From an uncultured Oscillospiraceae bacterium (lineage in GTDB: Bacteria > Bacillota > Clostridia > Oscillospirales > Acutalibacteraceae): a stretch of DNA of 12,528 nt. The stretch covers positions 1 through 12,528 of the forward strand of contig URYV01000033.1 in the NCBI GenBank assembly GCA_900552285.1, given 5' to 3'. Shown piece by piece: positions 1 through 6,469 of this stretch. Within the stretch, counting starts at the first letter, position 1. The number at the start of each line of letters is the position of its first letter. Made by a program: the position numbers and the translations under genes. Below the pieces are notes generated by a model. The model saw only the letters and a list, made by a program, of their open reading frames with translations. It ran no database searches and was not told the DNA's origin.

Positions 1-2
1 GC

Positions 3-185
3 TTCCTGTCCGGTGTGCTGGTCTGGGGCAACCTGAACGAAGGCCTGTCCGCCTGGACTTACAGCCTGGTGTACAACGGCAGCTACATGCTGCCCGAGAC
101 CCTGCTGACCATGGTGGCCGCCGTTCTGCTCTGCCGCGTGGCTCCGCAGATCTTTGACCGCCAGCACGCAAAGGGTCGAGGTTAA
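3..185 (+). CDS. thiT: ThiT-like thiamine ECF transporter S-component, C-terminal fragment
   Basis: The frame is open from the window edge to a TAA at 183-185 (60 codons, no start inside the window). The peptide contains YSLVYNGSYMLPE followed by a hydrophobic stretch (TLLTMVAAVLLC), which matches my memory of the last two membrane helices of the thiamine-specific S-component ThiT/YuaJ. That family binds thiamine in the membrane and works with the shared EcfA-EcfA'-EcfT energising module. The true reading probably stops being native near 172-178, so the last few residues (after about QHAK) and the stop may come from the joined sequence. Nine of ten Leu codons are CTG, unlike the L6 gene that follows. 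A thiT gene is not expected directly upstream of rplF inside the spc operon, and no ribosome binding site or spacer separates the two. Family call fairly sure; native position doubtful. Confidence 0.7.
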   Translation, partial: FLSGVLVWGNLNEGLSAWTYSLVYNGSYMLPETLLTMVAAVLLCRVAPQIFDRQHAKGRG

Positions 186-675
186 AATCGACGGCAAGGA
201 AGTGACCGTTAAGGGCGCCAAGGGCACTCTTCATCACACCGTCGCCGGCGAAATCGAAGCCAAGGTCGAGGGTAATGAAGTTATCGTAACCCGTCCCAAC
301 GATGCAAAGGAAAACCGCTCGCTTCACGGTCTGACCAGAACCCTCATTGCCAACATGATCGAGGGCGTGGCCAACGGCTACACCAAGGCTCTTGAAATTC
401 AGGGCGTCGGTTACCGTGCCGCAAAGCAGGGCAAGGACCTTGTCATGAACCTCGGTTTCTCCCATCAGGTTGTCGTTCCCGAGGTGGACGGCATCACCAT
501 CGACGTTCCCAACCCCAACAGCATTGTGATCTCCGGCGCTGACAAGCAGCAGGTAGGTCAGTTTGCCGCCGAGGTAAGGAGAAAACGTCCCCCCGAGCCC
601 TACAAGGGCAAGGGCATCCGCTATGCCGGTGAATATGTCCGCCGCAAGGAAGGCAAATCCGGTAAAGGCGCATAA
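175..675 (+). CDS. rplF: 50S ribosomal protein L6, 5'-truncated at a joint
   Basis: L6 binds 23S rRNA near the sarcin-ricin loop and the factor-binding region of the large subunit. From Val at 175 the protein aligns by eye with L6: VEVKIDGKEVTVKG, then GVGYRA in the middle, and the family signature region PEPYKGKGIRY with the tail VRRKEGKSGKGA. 166 residues are present against about 180 in the family, and the missing part is the N-terminal 14 or so residues (the usual MSRIG...IPAG). The frame can be opened further to a TTG at 154, but those residues (TASTQR) are the out-of-frame reading of the ThiT fragment and no Shine-Dalgarno precedes it, so I do not accept 154 as a native start. rplR follows after 22 bases, as in the standard spc operon order. 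Confidence 0.95.
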   Translation, partial: VEVKIDGKEVTVKGAKGTLHHTVAGEIEAKVEGNEVIVTRPNDAKENRSLHGLTRTLIANMIEGVANGYTKALEIQGVGYRAAKQGKDLVMNLGFSHQVVVPEVDGITIDVPNPNSIVISGADKQQVGQFAAEVRRKRPPEPYKGKGIRYAGEYVRRKEGKSGKGA

Positions 676-697
676 TTTGTAAAGGAGTGAAAGTTAA

Positions 698-1054
698 ATG
701 GTAACCAGACCTGACAGCAAAAAAGCCCGTATGAAACGCCATGCGCGTGTACGCGGTAAGATAAACGGAACGGCTTCCTGCCCCCGTTTGTGCGTGTATC
801 GCTCCCTTGCAAACATCGGTGCCCAGATAATTGACGACACTAAGGGAGTTACCCTTGTATCCGCCTCCAGCTACGAAAAGGATTTCGGCTACGGCGGAAA
901 TAAGGAAGCAGCCAAGAAAATCGGCGCTTTGATAGCAGAGCGCGCCAAGGCAAAGGGAATCACAACCGTGGTTTTCGACCGCGGCGGCAATGTTTATCAG
1001 GGTCGAGTAAAAGAATTAGCAGACGGTGCCCGCGAGGGCGGCCTTGAGTTCTAA
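698..1054 (+). CDS. rplR: 50S ribosomal protein L18
   Basis: L18 binds 5S rRNA and, with L5, anchors it in the central protuberance of the large subunit. The 118-residue product has the expected basic N-terminus (KKARMKRHARVRGKINGT), the RLCVYRSLANIGAQIIDD strand region and the C-terminal signature VVFDRGGNVYQGRVKELADGAREGGLEF. Length is normal for bacterial L18 (about 117-122). ATG at 698 is preceded by AAAGGAG at 681-687. It lies between rplF and rpsE, the conserved spc operon position. Confidence 0.97.
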   Translation: MVTRPDSKKARMKRHARVRGKINGTASCPRLCVYRSLANIGAQIIDDTKGVTLVSASSYEKDFGYGGNKEAAKKIGALIAERAKAKGITTVVFDRGGNVYQGRVKELADGAREGGLEF

Positions 1055-1070
1055 AAAGGAGGAGAAAATT

Positions 1071-1574
1071 TTGGCTAGTAAAATTGACGCATCAACTCTG
1101 GATCTGACCGAGCGTGTCGTGGCTATTAACCGTGTTTCCAAGACGGTTAAGGGCGGCCGGATTTTCAAGTTCTCCGCCATTGTTGTGGTGGGCGACGGTA
1201 AAGGCACAGTCGGCTTCGGTATGGGTAAATCGGGCGAAGTTCCCGACGCAATCCGCAAGGGCATCGAGGATGCCAAGAAAAATCTCGTGAAGATTTCCAT
1301 GCGCGGAACCACCATACCTCATGAAATCATCGGAGAGTTCGGCGCAGGCAGAGTTCTGCTCAAGCCCGCAGCCCCCGGTACCGGCGTTATCGCCGGCGGT
1401 CCCGTCCGTGCGGTCGTTGAGACTGCCGGTATCAAGGACATCCGTGCAAAGGCTCTTCGTTCCAACAACGCCTGCAACGTCGTGCGTGCGACCATGCAAG
1501 GCCTGACCGCTCTTCGCGATGCCGATCAGGTTGCTGCAGTCCGCGGCAAGACCGTTCAGGAAATCTTAGGTTAA
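1071..1574 (+). CDS. rpsE: 30S ribosomal protein S5 (TTG start)
   Basis: S5 is a small-subunit protein near the mRNA entry site and helps decoding accuracy and mRNA unwinding. Residues about 13-75 form the double-stranded-RNA-binding-like N-terminal domain (ERVVAINRVSKTVKGGRIFKFSAIVVVGDGKG), and the C-terminal domain carries AAPGTGVIAGGPVRAVVE and the end LRDADQVAAVRGKTVQEILG. I place the start at the TTG at 1071, because AGGAGGAG at 1057-1064 sits 6 bases before it and the resulting 167 residues equal the family length. The frame opens earlier to a GTG at 1026, but that lies inside rplR without a ribosome binding site. The same spacing logic makes TTG the translation start despite its rarity. 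Confidence 0.97.
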   Translation: MASKIDASTLDLTERVVAINRVSKTVKGGRIFKFSAIVVVGDGKGTVGFGMGKSGEVPDAIRKGIEDAKKNLVKISMRGTTIPHEIIGEFGAGRVLLKPAAPGTGVIAGGPVRAVVETAGIKDIRAKALRSNNACNVVRATMQGLTALRDADQVAAVRGKTVQEILG

Positions 1575-1587
1575 GGAGGCAGCGATC

Positions 1588-1767
1588 ATGGCAAACATTT
1601 CTGTAAAGCTTGTAAAGAGCCTCATCGGTTCTACCGACAAACAGAAGGCTACCGCCGCTGCTCTGGGACTTCACAAGATCGGCGACGAGAGAGTCCAGCC
1701 TGACAATGCCCAGACACAGGGTAAGATTGTAAAGATCAGACACCTCGTAGAGGTAACCAAAGCGTAA
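1588..1767 (+). CDS. rpmD: 50S ribosomal protein L30
   Basis: This 59-residue protein (MANISVKLVKSLIGSTDKQK at the start, VKIRHLVEVTKA at the end) has the short ferredoxin-like fold sequence of bacterial L30, a non-universal large-subunit protein. The KLVKSLIG motif and ALGLHKIGDERV are typical. ATG at 1588 follows AAGGAGG at 1573-1579. It sits between rpsE and rplO as in most Firmicutes; its length is normal (58-60). Confidence 0.96.
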   Translation: MANISVKLVKSLIGSTDKQKATAAALGLHKIGDERVQPDNAQTQGKIVKIRHLVEVTKA

Positions 1768-1787
1768 ACTAAGGAGGTGCAATAAAA

Positions 1788-2228
1788 ATGAAACTGCATG
1801 AACTTTCTCCGGCAGCCGGTGCAAACCGTCCTTCCAAGCGTATAGGCCGCGGCCCCGCTTCGGGACAGGGTAAAACCGCCGGCAAGGGACATAAGGGTCA
1901 GAAGGCTCGCTCCGGCGGCTCTATCCGTCCCGGCTTCGAAGGCGGTCAGATGCCTTTGCAGCGTCGAATCCCCAAAAGAGGTTTCAACAATATTTTCGCA
2001 ACGAAATACGCCACTGTCAATGTTGCGGCTCTCGACAAGTTCGAGGACGGCGCAACCGTAGACGCGGCAGCTCTCAAAGACGCAGGTCTTATCAGCAAGA
2101 CCCTCGACGGCGTCAAGGTTCTCGGAAACGGAGACCTCAAGAAGAAGCTCACCGTTAAGGCAGCTGCCTTTTCCGAGTCCGCAAAAGCTAAGATAGAAGC
2201 GGCAGGCGGAAAGGCAGAGGTGATGTAA
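1788..2228 (+). CDS. rplO: 50S ribosomal protein L15
   Basis: L15 is a large-subunit assembly protein with a long Gly/Arg/Lys-rich N-terminal extension that threads through 23S rRNA. That extension is plain here: KRIGRGPASGQGKTAGKGHKG, continuing to FEGGQMPLQRRIPKRGF at residues about 47-64. The C-terminal half (TVDAAALKDAGLISK, VKVLGNGDLKKKLTVKA) is the globular part, ending in the expected AAGGKAEVM. 146 residues is normal. ATG at 1788 follows AAGGAGGTG at 1771-1779. Only 1 base separates its stop from the secY start, so translation of the two is probably coupled. Confidence 0.97.
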   Translation: MKLHELSPAAGANRPSKRIGRGPASGQGKTAGKGHKGQKARSGGSIRPGFEGGQMPLQRRIPKRGFNNIFATKYATVNVAALDKFEDGATVDAAALKDAGLISKTLDGVKVLGNGDLKKKLTVKAAAFSESAKAKIEAAGGKAEVM

Positions 2229-2229
2229 G

Positions 2230-3543
2230 ATGCAGCTGTTAGAGACTATCCGTAACGGTTGGAAAGTCGTAGAGCTCAGAAAGAAGATTTTCTATACTGT
2301 CTTCATCATTATCCTTTTCCGTATCGGCTCCTTCATCCCGGCGCCCTTTATCGACGCCGCAAAGCTGAGTTCTCAGCTTGCCGATACCTTCACCAACACC
2401 GGAAACACCCTTTTCAGCTATCTTTCGATACTGACCGGCGGCGCCCTTGAATACGGCGCGATCTTCGCCATGGGTGTTACCCCCTACATCAACTCTTCAA
2501 TTATCATTCAGCTTCTCACGGTGGCCATTCCGCCCCTTGAGAGACTGTCCAAAGAGGGCGAAGAGGGCCGTAAAAAGCTTGCGGCCATTACCCGTTACGC
2601 CACCGTTATTCTGGCGCTCATTCAGGGTATCGTTTACTACATCTACCTCCGTAATCAGAGCATGCTCTCTTACGGCAAGGGAGACGGAGTTTTCGCCCAG
2701 ATCCTCGTGGGAGTCATCATCGTTCTCTGCTTTACAGCCGGTTCGGCCGTAATCATGTGGATGGGCGAGCAGATCGACGAAAAGGGTATCGGCAACGGTA
2801 TCTCAATCATACTTTTCGCCGGTATTATCTCCCGCGGACCCAGAGGCTTCGCTTATCTCTGGGGTCAGATCGTCAACGGTAACTACATCCCCGTTATCGC
2901 TGTCTGCGTGCTGTTCCTTGCTATCATCGCCTTCATCGTCTTTATGACCGGCGCCGAGCGCAGAATTCCGGTTCAGTATGCCAAGCGTGTGGTCGGCCGA
3001 AAGATGTACGGCGGACAGAACACCCACCTGCCCATTCAGGTCAACATGGCCGGCGTTCTCCCCATCATCTTCGCAAGCTCGATCCTTGCCATTCCCACCA
3101 CCATCACGGCTTTTGCGGGCGGAAGCACCTCCAATCCTTCCTCCTTCCTTAAATTCCTCGATATTTTCTCATACGAGAGACCTTTCTATGCCGTGCTCTA
3201 CCTTATACTCATCGTTTTCTTCTCCTACTTCTACATCGCGATTCAGTATAATCCCGTGGAAATGGCCAACAACCTGAGAAAGAACTCGGGTGTTATCCCG
3301 GGCATCCGTCCCGGCAAGCCCACATCTGACTTCATCGGCAAAATAATTTCCAAGATTACGCTCATGGGCGCATTCTTCCTCGGAGTTATGGCCATCCTGC
3401 CCATTATCGTCGGCAGAATCGGAAACATCAACGTGTCCCTCGGCGGAACCTCCATCCTCATTCTGGTCGGAGTTGCCCTCGACACCGTTAAGTCCATTGA
3501 ATCTCAGATGATGATGAGATACTATAAGGGCTTCCTTGATTAA
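2230..3543 (+). CDS. secY: Protein translocase subunit SecY
   Basis: SecY forms the protein-conducting channel of the inner membrane, with SecE and SecG, for export and membrane insertion. The 437-residue product shows the family pattern of ten hydrophobic helices. Recognisable segments are ALEYGAIFAMGVTPYINSSIIIQLL (helix 2 and plug side), the cytoplasmic loop SKEGEEGRKK, the ribosome-contacting loop with GAERRIPVQYAKR, and the late loop NPVEMANNLRKNSGVIPGIRPG before the last helices. It ends in MMRYYKGFLD. Length fits bacterial SecY (about 430-440). It has no strong Shine-Dalgarno of its own right before ATG 2230 beyond the GGCAGAGGTG at the end of rplO, consistent with coupling to rplO. 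Confidence 0.98.
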   Translation: MQLLETIRNGWKVVELRKKIFYTVFIIILFRIGSFIPAPFIDAAKLSSQLADTFTNTGNTLFSYLSILTGGALEYGAIFAMGVTPYINSSIIIQLLTVAIPPLERLSKEGEEGRKKLAAITRYATVILALIQGIVYYIYLRNQSMLSYGKGDGVFAQILVGVIIVLCFTAGSAVIMWMGEQIDEKGIGNGISIILFAGIISRGPRGFAYLWGQIVNGNYIPVIAVCVLFLAIIAFIVFMTGAERRIPVQYAKRVVGRKMYGGQNTHLPIQVNMAGVLPIIFASSILAIPTTITAFAGGSTSNPSSFLKFLDIFSYERPFYAVLYLILIVFFSYFYIAIQYNPVEMANNLRKNSGVIPGIRPGKPTSDFIGKIISKITLMGAFFLGVMAILPIIVGRIGNINVSLGGTSILILVGVALDTVKSIESQMMMRYYKGFLD

Positions 3544-3550
3544 AACTTTC

Positions 3551-3578
3551 GGCGGGGGCGTCAGCCGGCGCCCCCGCC
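3551..3578 (+). terminator. GC-rich hairpin between secY and adk, no T-run
   Basis: GGCGGGGGCG at 3551-3560 and CGCCCCCGCC at 3569-3578 are a perfect 10-bp inverted repeat, extendable by a C-G and a T-G pair to a 4-base loop. It lies 8 bases after the secY stop. What follows is ATACAGG, not a T-run, so it does not look like a normal intrinsic terminator. An mRNA-stabilising or processing hairpin that lowers adk-onward expression relative to the ribosomal genes is an inference. Confidence 0.6.
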
Positions 3579-3598
3579 ATACAGGAAAGGAACCGTTT

Positions 3599-4237
3599 AT
3601 GAAACTCATTTTGTTTGGTCCTCCCGGAGCAGGCAAGGGCACACAGGCTGAGATAATCAGCGAAAAATACAACATCCCCGCCATCTCCACCGGCGCCATG
3701 ATCCGCGAAGCGATCAAAAACGGCACCGAGGTCGGAAAAAAGGCAAAGGATGTTATCGAGCGCGGAGAGCTTGTGTCCGACGACATCATTGTCGGAATTG
3801 TGAGCGAGCGCATTGCGCAAAGCGACTGTAAAAACGGATTTATCCTCGACGGCTTCCCGAGAACCGTTCCCCAGGCAGAGGCCTTGGAAAAGCTTGTTCC
3901 CGACATAACCGCCGTTGTGGAAATCGACCTTTCCGACGAAAAAATCGTCGAAAGAATGTCCGGACGGCGCACCTGTCCCGACTGCGGAGCCTCCTACCAC
4001 ACGGTATACAAGGCCCCAAAAACGGAGGGCAAATGCGACGCCTGCGGAGCCGAGCTTACAATTCGCGCAGACGACAAACCCGAAACCGTTCTCGAACGCC
4101 TTAAGGTCTATCATGACCAGACCGAGCCGCTTAAAGCCTTCTATAAGGAGCGCGGAATGCTGCACACGGTTGAAAGTCAGGAGGAGCTTAAGGACACGAC
4201 GGCACTAATGTTAGCTACCATAGAGGCGTTAGTATGA
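3599..4237 (+). CDS. adk: Adenylate kinase, zinc-binding long-lid type
   Basis: Adenylate kinase interconverts ATP + AMP and 2 ADP in the cytoplasm. The 212-residue protein has the P-loop GPPGAGKGT at 7-15, the AMP-binding TGAMIREAI region, DGFPRT at 84-89 (catalytic Arg88), and the long LID domain with four cysteines, C126-x2-C129 and C146-x2-C149, which in Gram-positive enzymes bind structural zinc. RADDKPETVLERL (156-168) supplies the later Arg residues. The frame extends upstream to an ATG at 3536, but that lies within the end of secY; ATG 3599 is chosen because AGGAAAGG at 3583-3590 precedes it by 8 bases and the protein then begins at the normal MKLILFG. Its stop overlaps the map start by 4 bases (ATGA), showing translational coupling. 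Confidence 0.98.
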   Translation: MKLILFGPPGAGKGTQAEIISEKYNIPAISTGAMIREAIKNGTEVGKKAKDVIERGELVSDDIIVGIVSERIAQSDCKNGFILDGFPRTVPQAEALEKLVPDITAVVEIDLSDEKIVERMSGRRTCPDCGASYHTVYKAPKTEGKCDACGAELTIRADDKPETVLERLKVYHDQTEPLKAFYKERGMLHTVESQEELKDTTALMLATIEALV

Positions 4238-4983
4238 TCGTTTTTAAAACTTCCCGTGAGCTTGAACTGATGACCGAGGCCTGCAGGCTTTCGGCCGCAG
4301 CCCTGAAAATCGCCGGCGAGGCGGTCAGACCGGGCATCTCCACTTGGGAGATAGACAAAATAGCTTACGATTATATTATCAGTCAGGGCGGAAAGCCGAA
4401 TTTCCTGCACTATGCGGGTTACCCGGCCACCGCTTGTATCTCGGTAAACGACGAGGTTATCCACGGAATTCCGAGCAAACACCGTATTCTTGAAGAGGGC
4501 GACATTGTGTCGATAGACCTTGGCGCCGAGCTTCACGGATACAACGGCGACAACGCCGCCACTTTTGCTGTCGGAAAGATTTCTTCCGAAGCACAGCGGC
4601 TGATCGACACCACCGAGCAGTGCCTTTACAAGGGCATCAAGGCGGCTGTCGCGGGCGGCAGAATCGGCGACATCGGCGCGGCCGTACAGGCTCATGCCGA
4701 GTCGAACGGTTTTTCGGTTGTCAGGCAGTTTGTGGGTCACGGAGTGGGTAAAAAGCTTCATGAGGATCCGGAGGTTCCCAATTTCGGGAAAGCGGGTCAC
4801 GGAGCGCGCCTTTTGCCGGGCATGACCATAGCCATTGAACCGATGATTAATGCGGGTACATTTGATGTCCGCACGCTGAAAGACGGTTGGACGGTGAAAA
4901 CCGCCGACGGAAAATTGTCCGCTCACTTTGAGCATACCGTGGCAATCTCCACCAAAGGGCCGATCATTTTGACCAGACCCTGA
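4234..4983 (+). CDS. map: Methionine aminopeptidase, type I
   Basis: This enzyme removes the initiator Met from nascent proteins whose second residue is small. The 249-residue length, without an N-terminal SH3-like zinc extension, is that of the short type Ia bacterial enzyme. All five metal ligands are visible: Asp95 (in SIDLG), Asp106 (in GDNAATF), His169 (in GHGVGKKLHEDP), Glu202 (in IAIEPM) and Glu233 (in HFEHTVAI); the substrate-site His77 in VIHGIP is also present. ATG 4234 overlaps the adk stop. Placement with adk in the spc/alpha operon is standard for Firmicutes. Confidence 0.98.
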   Translation: MIVFKTSRELELMTEACRLSAAALKIAGEAVRPGISTWEIDKIAYDYIISQGGKPNFLHYAGYPATACISVNDEVIHGIPSKHRILEEGDIVSIDLGAELHGYNGDNAATFAVGKISSEAQRLIDTTEQCLYKGIKAAVAGGRIGDIGAAVQAHAESNGFSVVRQFVGHGVGKKLHEDPEVPNFGKAGHGARLLPGMTIAIEPMINAGTFDVRTLKDGWTVKTADGKLSAHFEHTVAISTKGPIILTRP

Positions 4984-4995
4984 CGGAGGATGGCC

Positions 4996-5250
4996 ATGGA
5001 ATTAAAAGTCGGACAGCTTGTGTATTCGAAGGCAGGACGCGACCGGGGTAAATTCCTTGCGGTCACGAAAATTTCCGACTGCGGCGTTTACGTCGCCGAC
5101 GGAAAGGAGCGTCCCCTGGAGCGGCCGAAATGCAAGAACCTTAAGCATATCGGAACCACTACCACCGTATTAGACAGCGGCTCAATGTCCACAAACCGAG
5201 CATTGCGGCAGGCAATTTCAAATTATGTTGCCGGCCAAACACTAATGTGA
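4996..5250 (+). CDS. KOW-domain RNA-binding protein (L14e/L6e-like)
   Basis: The product is a small basic protein starting MELKVGQLVYSKAGRDRGKF and ending ISNYVAGQTLM. The first 30 residues form a KOW motif like those of L14e/L24-type ribosomal proteins: VGQLVYSKAGRDRGKF, then a hydrophobic strand, then VYVADG. I recognise it as the KOW-domain protein that many Clostridia carry between map and infA; its function is not established, and ribosome or rRNA binding is inferred from the domain and the operon. Two in-frame ATGs occur at 4990 and 4996. GGAGG at 4985-4989 touches the first but lies 6 bases from the second, so I choose 4996 (84 residues). It begins 12 bases after the map stop. Confidence 0.85.
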   Translation: MELKVGQLVYSKAGRDRGKFLAVTKISDCGVYVADGKERPLERPKCKNLKHIGTTTTVLDSGSMSTNRALRQAISNYVAGQTLM

Positions 5251-5263
5251 GGGGGAAAATCAA

Positions 5264-5482
5264 GTGTCAAAAGAAGACATGATCGAGGTCGAAGGAATCG
5301 TCCGAGAGGCACTGCCCAACGCCGTGTTCAAGGTCGAGCTTCCTAACGGTCACCTGATCACAGCCCACATTTCCGGAAAGCTTCGCATGAACTTTATACG
5401 AATTCTTCCGGGAGATAAGGTCACGATCGAGATGTCGCCATACGATCTGACCAAGGGCCGCATAACATGGCGATCAAAATAA
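5264..5482 (+). CDS. infA: Translation initiation factor IF-1 (GTG start)
   Basis: IF-1 blocks the ribosomal A site during initiation and assists IF-2 and IF-3. The 72-residue protein is a single S1/OB-fold: MSKEDMIEVEGIVREALPNA, then FKVELPNGHLITAHISGKLRMN, and the end VTIEMSPYDLTKGRITWRSK, all typical. Length is the family norm. The start is GTG at 5264, 8 bases after GAGGGGG at 5249-5255. It sits before rpmJ, the standard Firmicute arrangement. Confidence 0.98.
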   Translation: MSKEDMIEVEGIVREALPNAVFKVELPNGHLITAHISGKLRMNFIRILPGDKVTIEMSPYDLTKGRITWRSK

Positions 5483-5520
5483 CCTTTATCGGTTTAAAGA
5501 TTTTTTGGGAGGTATAAATA

Positions 5521-5634
5521 ATGAAAGTCAGACCTTCTGTCAAAAAGATTTGCGACAAATGCAAAATAATCAAGCGCAAGGGAAGAGTAATGGTTATCTG
5601 TGAAAATCCCAAGCACAAACAGCGTCAGGGCTAA
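5521..5634 (+). CDS. rpmJ: 50S ribosomal protein L36, zinc-binding form
   Basis: This 37-residue protein (MKVRPSVKKICDKCK at the start, ENPKHKQRQG at the end) is the smallest large-subunit protein. It keeps the zinc ligands Cys11, Cys14, Cys27 and His32, so it is the C+ (zinc ribbon) type and not the zinc-free paralogue used in zinc starvation. ATG 5521 follows GGGAGG at 5508-5513. The order infA-rpmJ-rpsM is conserved. Confidence 0.97.
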   Translation: MKVRPSVKKICDKCKIIKRKGRVMVICENPKHKQRQG

Positions 5635-5668
5635 TCCCGACAACTCAAATATGGAGGTGCGAAAATAA

Positions 5669-6037
5669 ATGGCACGTATTTCAGGTGTAGACCTGCCCCG
5701 TGAAAAAAGGGTGGAGATCGGACTGACATATATCTTTGGTATCGGTCTTAAGACCTCTAGAGATATTCTCGCCGCCACCGGAGTCAATCCCGACACAAGA
5801 GTCAAGGATCTGACCGAAGATGACATTGCAAAGCTTCGTGAGTATATAGACCACAACCTTCACGTAGAAGGAGATCTTCGTCGCGACGTAGCTTTCGATA
5901 TTAAACGGCTTATAGAAATTGGTTGCTACCGTGGCGTTCGCCACCGCAAGGGTCTGCCCGTCCGCGGACAGCGCTCCAAGACCAATGCCCGTACCCGCAA
6001 GGGTCCCCGCAAGACCATAGCAAACAAGAAGAAGTAA
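5669..6037 (+). CDS. rpsM: 30S ribosomal protein S13
   Basis: S13 lies in the head of the small subunit and contacts the P-site tRNA and the 50S subunit. The 122-residue protein begins MARISGVDLPREKRVEIGLTY, contains the helix-hairpin-like IFGIGLKTSRDIL, and ends with the RNA-binding tail CYRGVRHRKGLPVRGQRSKTNARTRKG. ATG 5669 follows GGAGGTG at 5652-5658. Length and position (first gene of the alpha operon group) are normal. Confidence 0.98.
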   Translation: MARISGVDLPREKRVEIGLTYIFGIGLKTSRDILAATGVNPDTRVKDLTEDDIAKLREYIDHNLHVEGDLRRDVAFDIKRLIEIGCYRGVRHRKGLPVRGQRSKTNARTRKGPRKTIANKKK

Positions 6038-6053
6038 GCAGGAGGAATTTAAT

Positions 6054-6449
6054 ATGGCAACAAAGGGTAAAGCAAACGTCACCCGCCGCCGTGACCGCAA
6101 GAACATTGAACGCGGCGCAGCACATATTCAATCGACCTTCAACAACACCATCGTTACCATTTCCGACGTTCAGGGCAACGCAATTTCCTGGGCTTCCGCA
6201 GGCGAAATGGGCTTCAGAGGATCCAAGAAATCCACTCCCTTCGCCGCCCAGACCGCAGCAGAGACCGCGGCCAAGGCAGCTATGGAACATGGTCTTAAAA
6301 CTGTTGAAGTTTATGTTAAGGGACCCGGTTCGGGCCGTGAAGCCGCTATCCGCGCACTTCAGGCAGCAGGCCTTGATGTCACCATGATCAAGGACGTTAC
6401 CCCGATCCCGCACAACGGATGCCGTCCGCCTAAGCGCCGTCGCGTCTGA
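6054..6449 (+). CDS. rpsK: 30S ribosomal protein S11
   Basis: S11 forms part of the 30S platform that holds the Shine-Dalgarno helix. The 131-residue protein has HIQSTFNNTIVTISDVQGN, the SWASAGEMGFRGSKKSTPFAAQ core, the conserved GPGSGREAAIRAL and the basic tail IPHNGCRPPKRRRV. ATG 6054 follows GCAGGAGG at 6038-6045, and only 16 bases separate it from the rpsM stop. Confidence 0.98.
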   Translation: MATKGKANVTRRRDRKNIERGAAHIQSTFNNTIVTISDVQGNAISWASAGEMGFRGSKKSTPFAAQTAAETAAKAAMEHGLKTVEVYVKGPGSGREAAIRALQAAGLDVTMIKDVTPIPHNGCRPPKRRRV

Positions 6450-6469
6450 TTTTTTGGAGGTGTAATAAT

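Noticed and set aside
154..174. TTG at 154 as the start of L6
   Set aside because: No ribosome binding site, and the residues it adds (TASTQR) do not match any L6 N-terminus; they are another frame of the ThiT fragment.
3169..4165. Minus-strand frames opposite secY and adk
   Set aside because: Shadows of two well-conserved genes, with no family signature.
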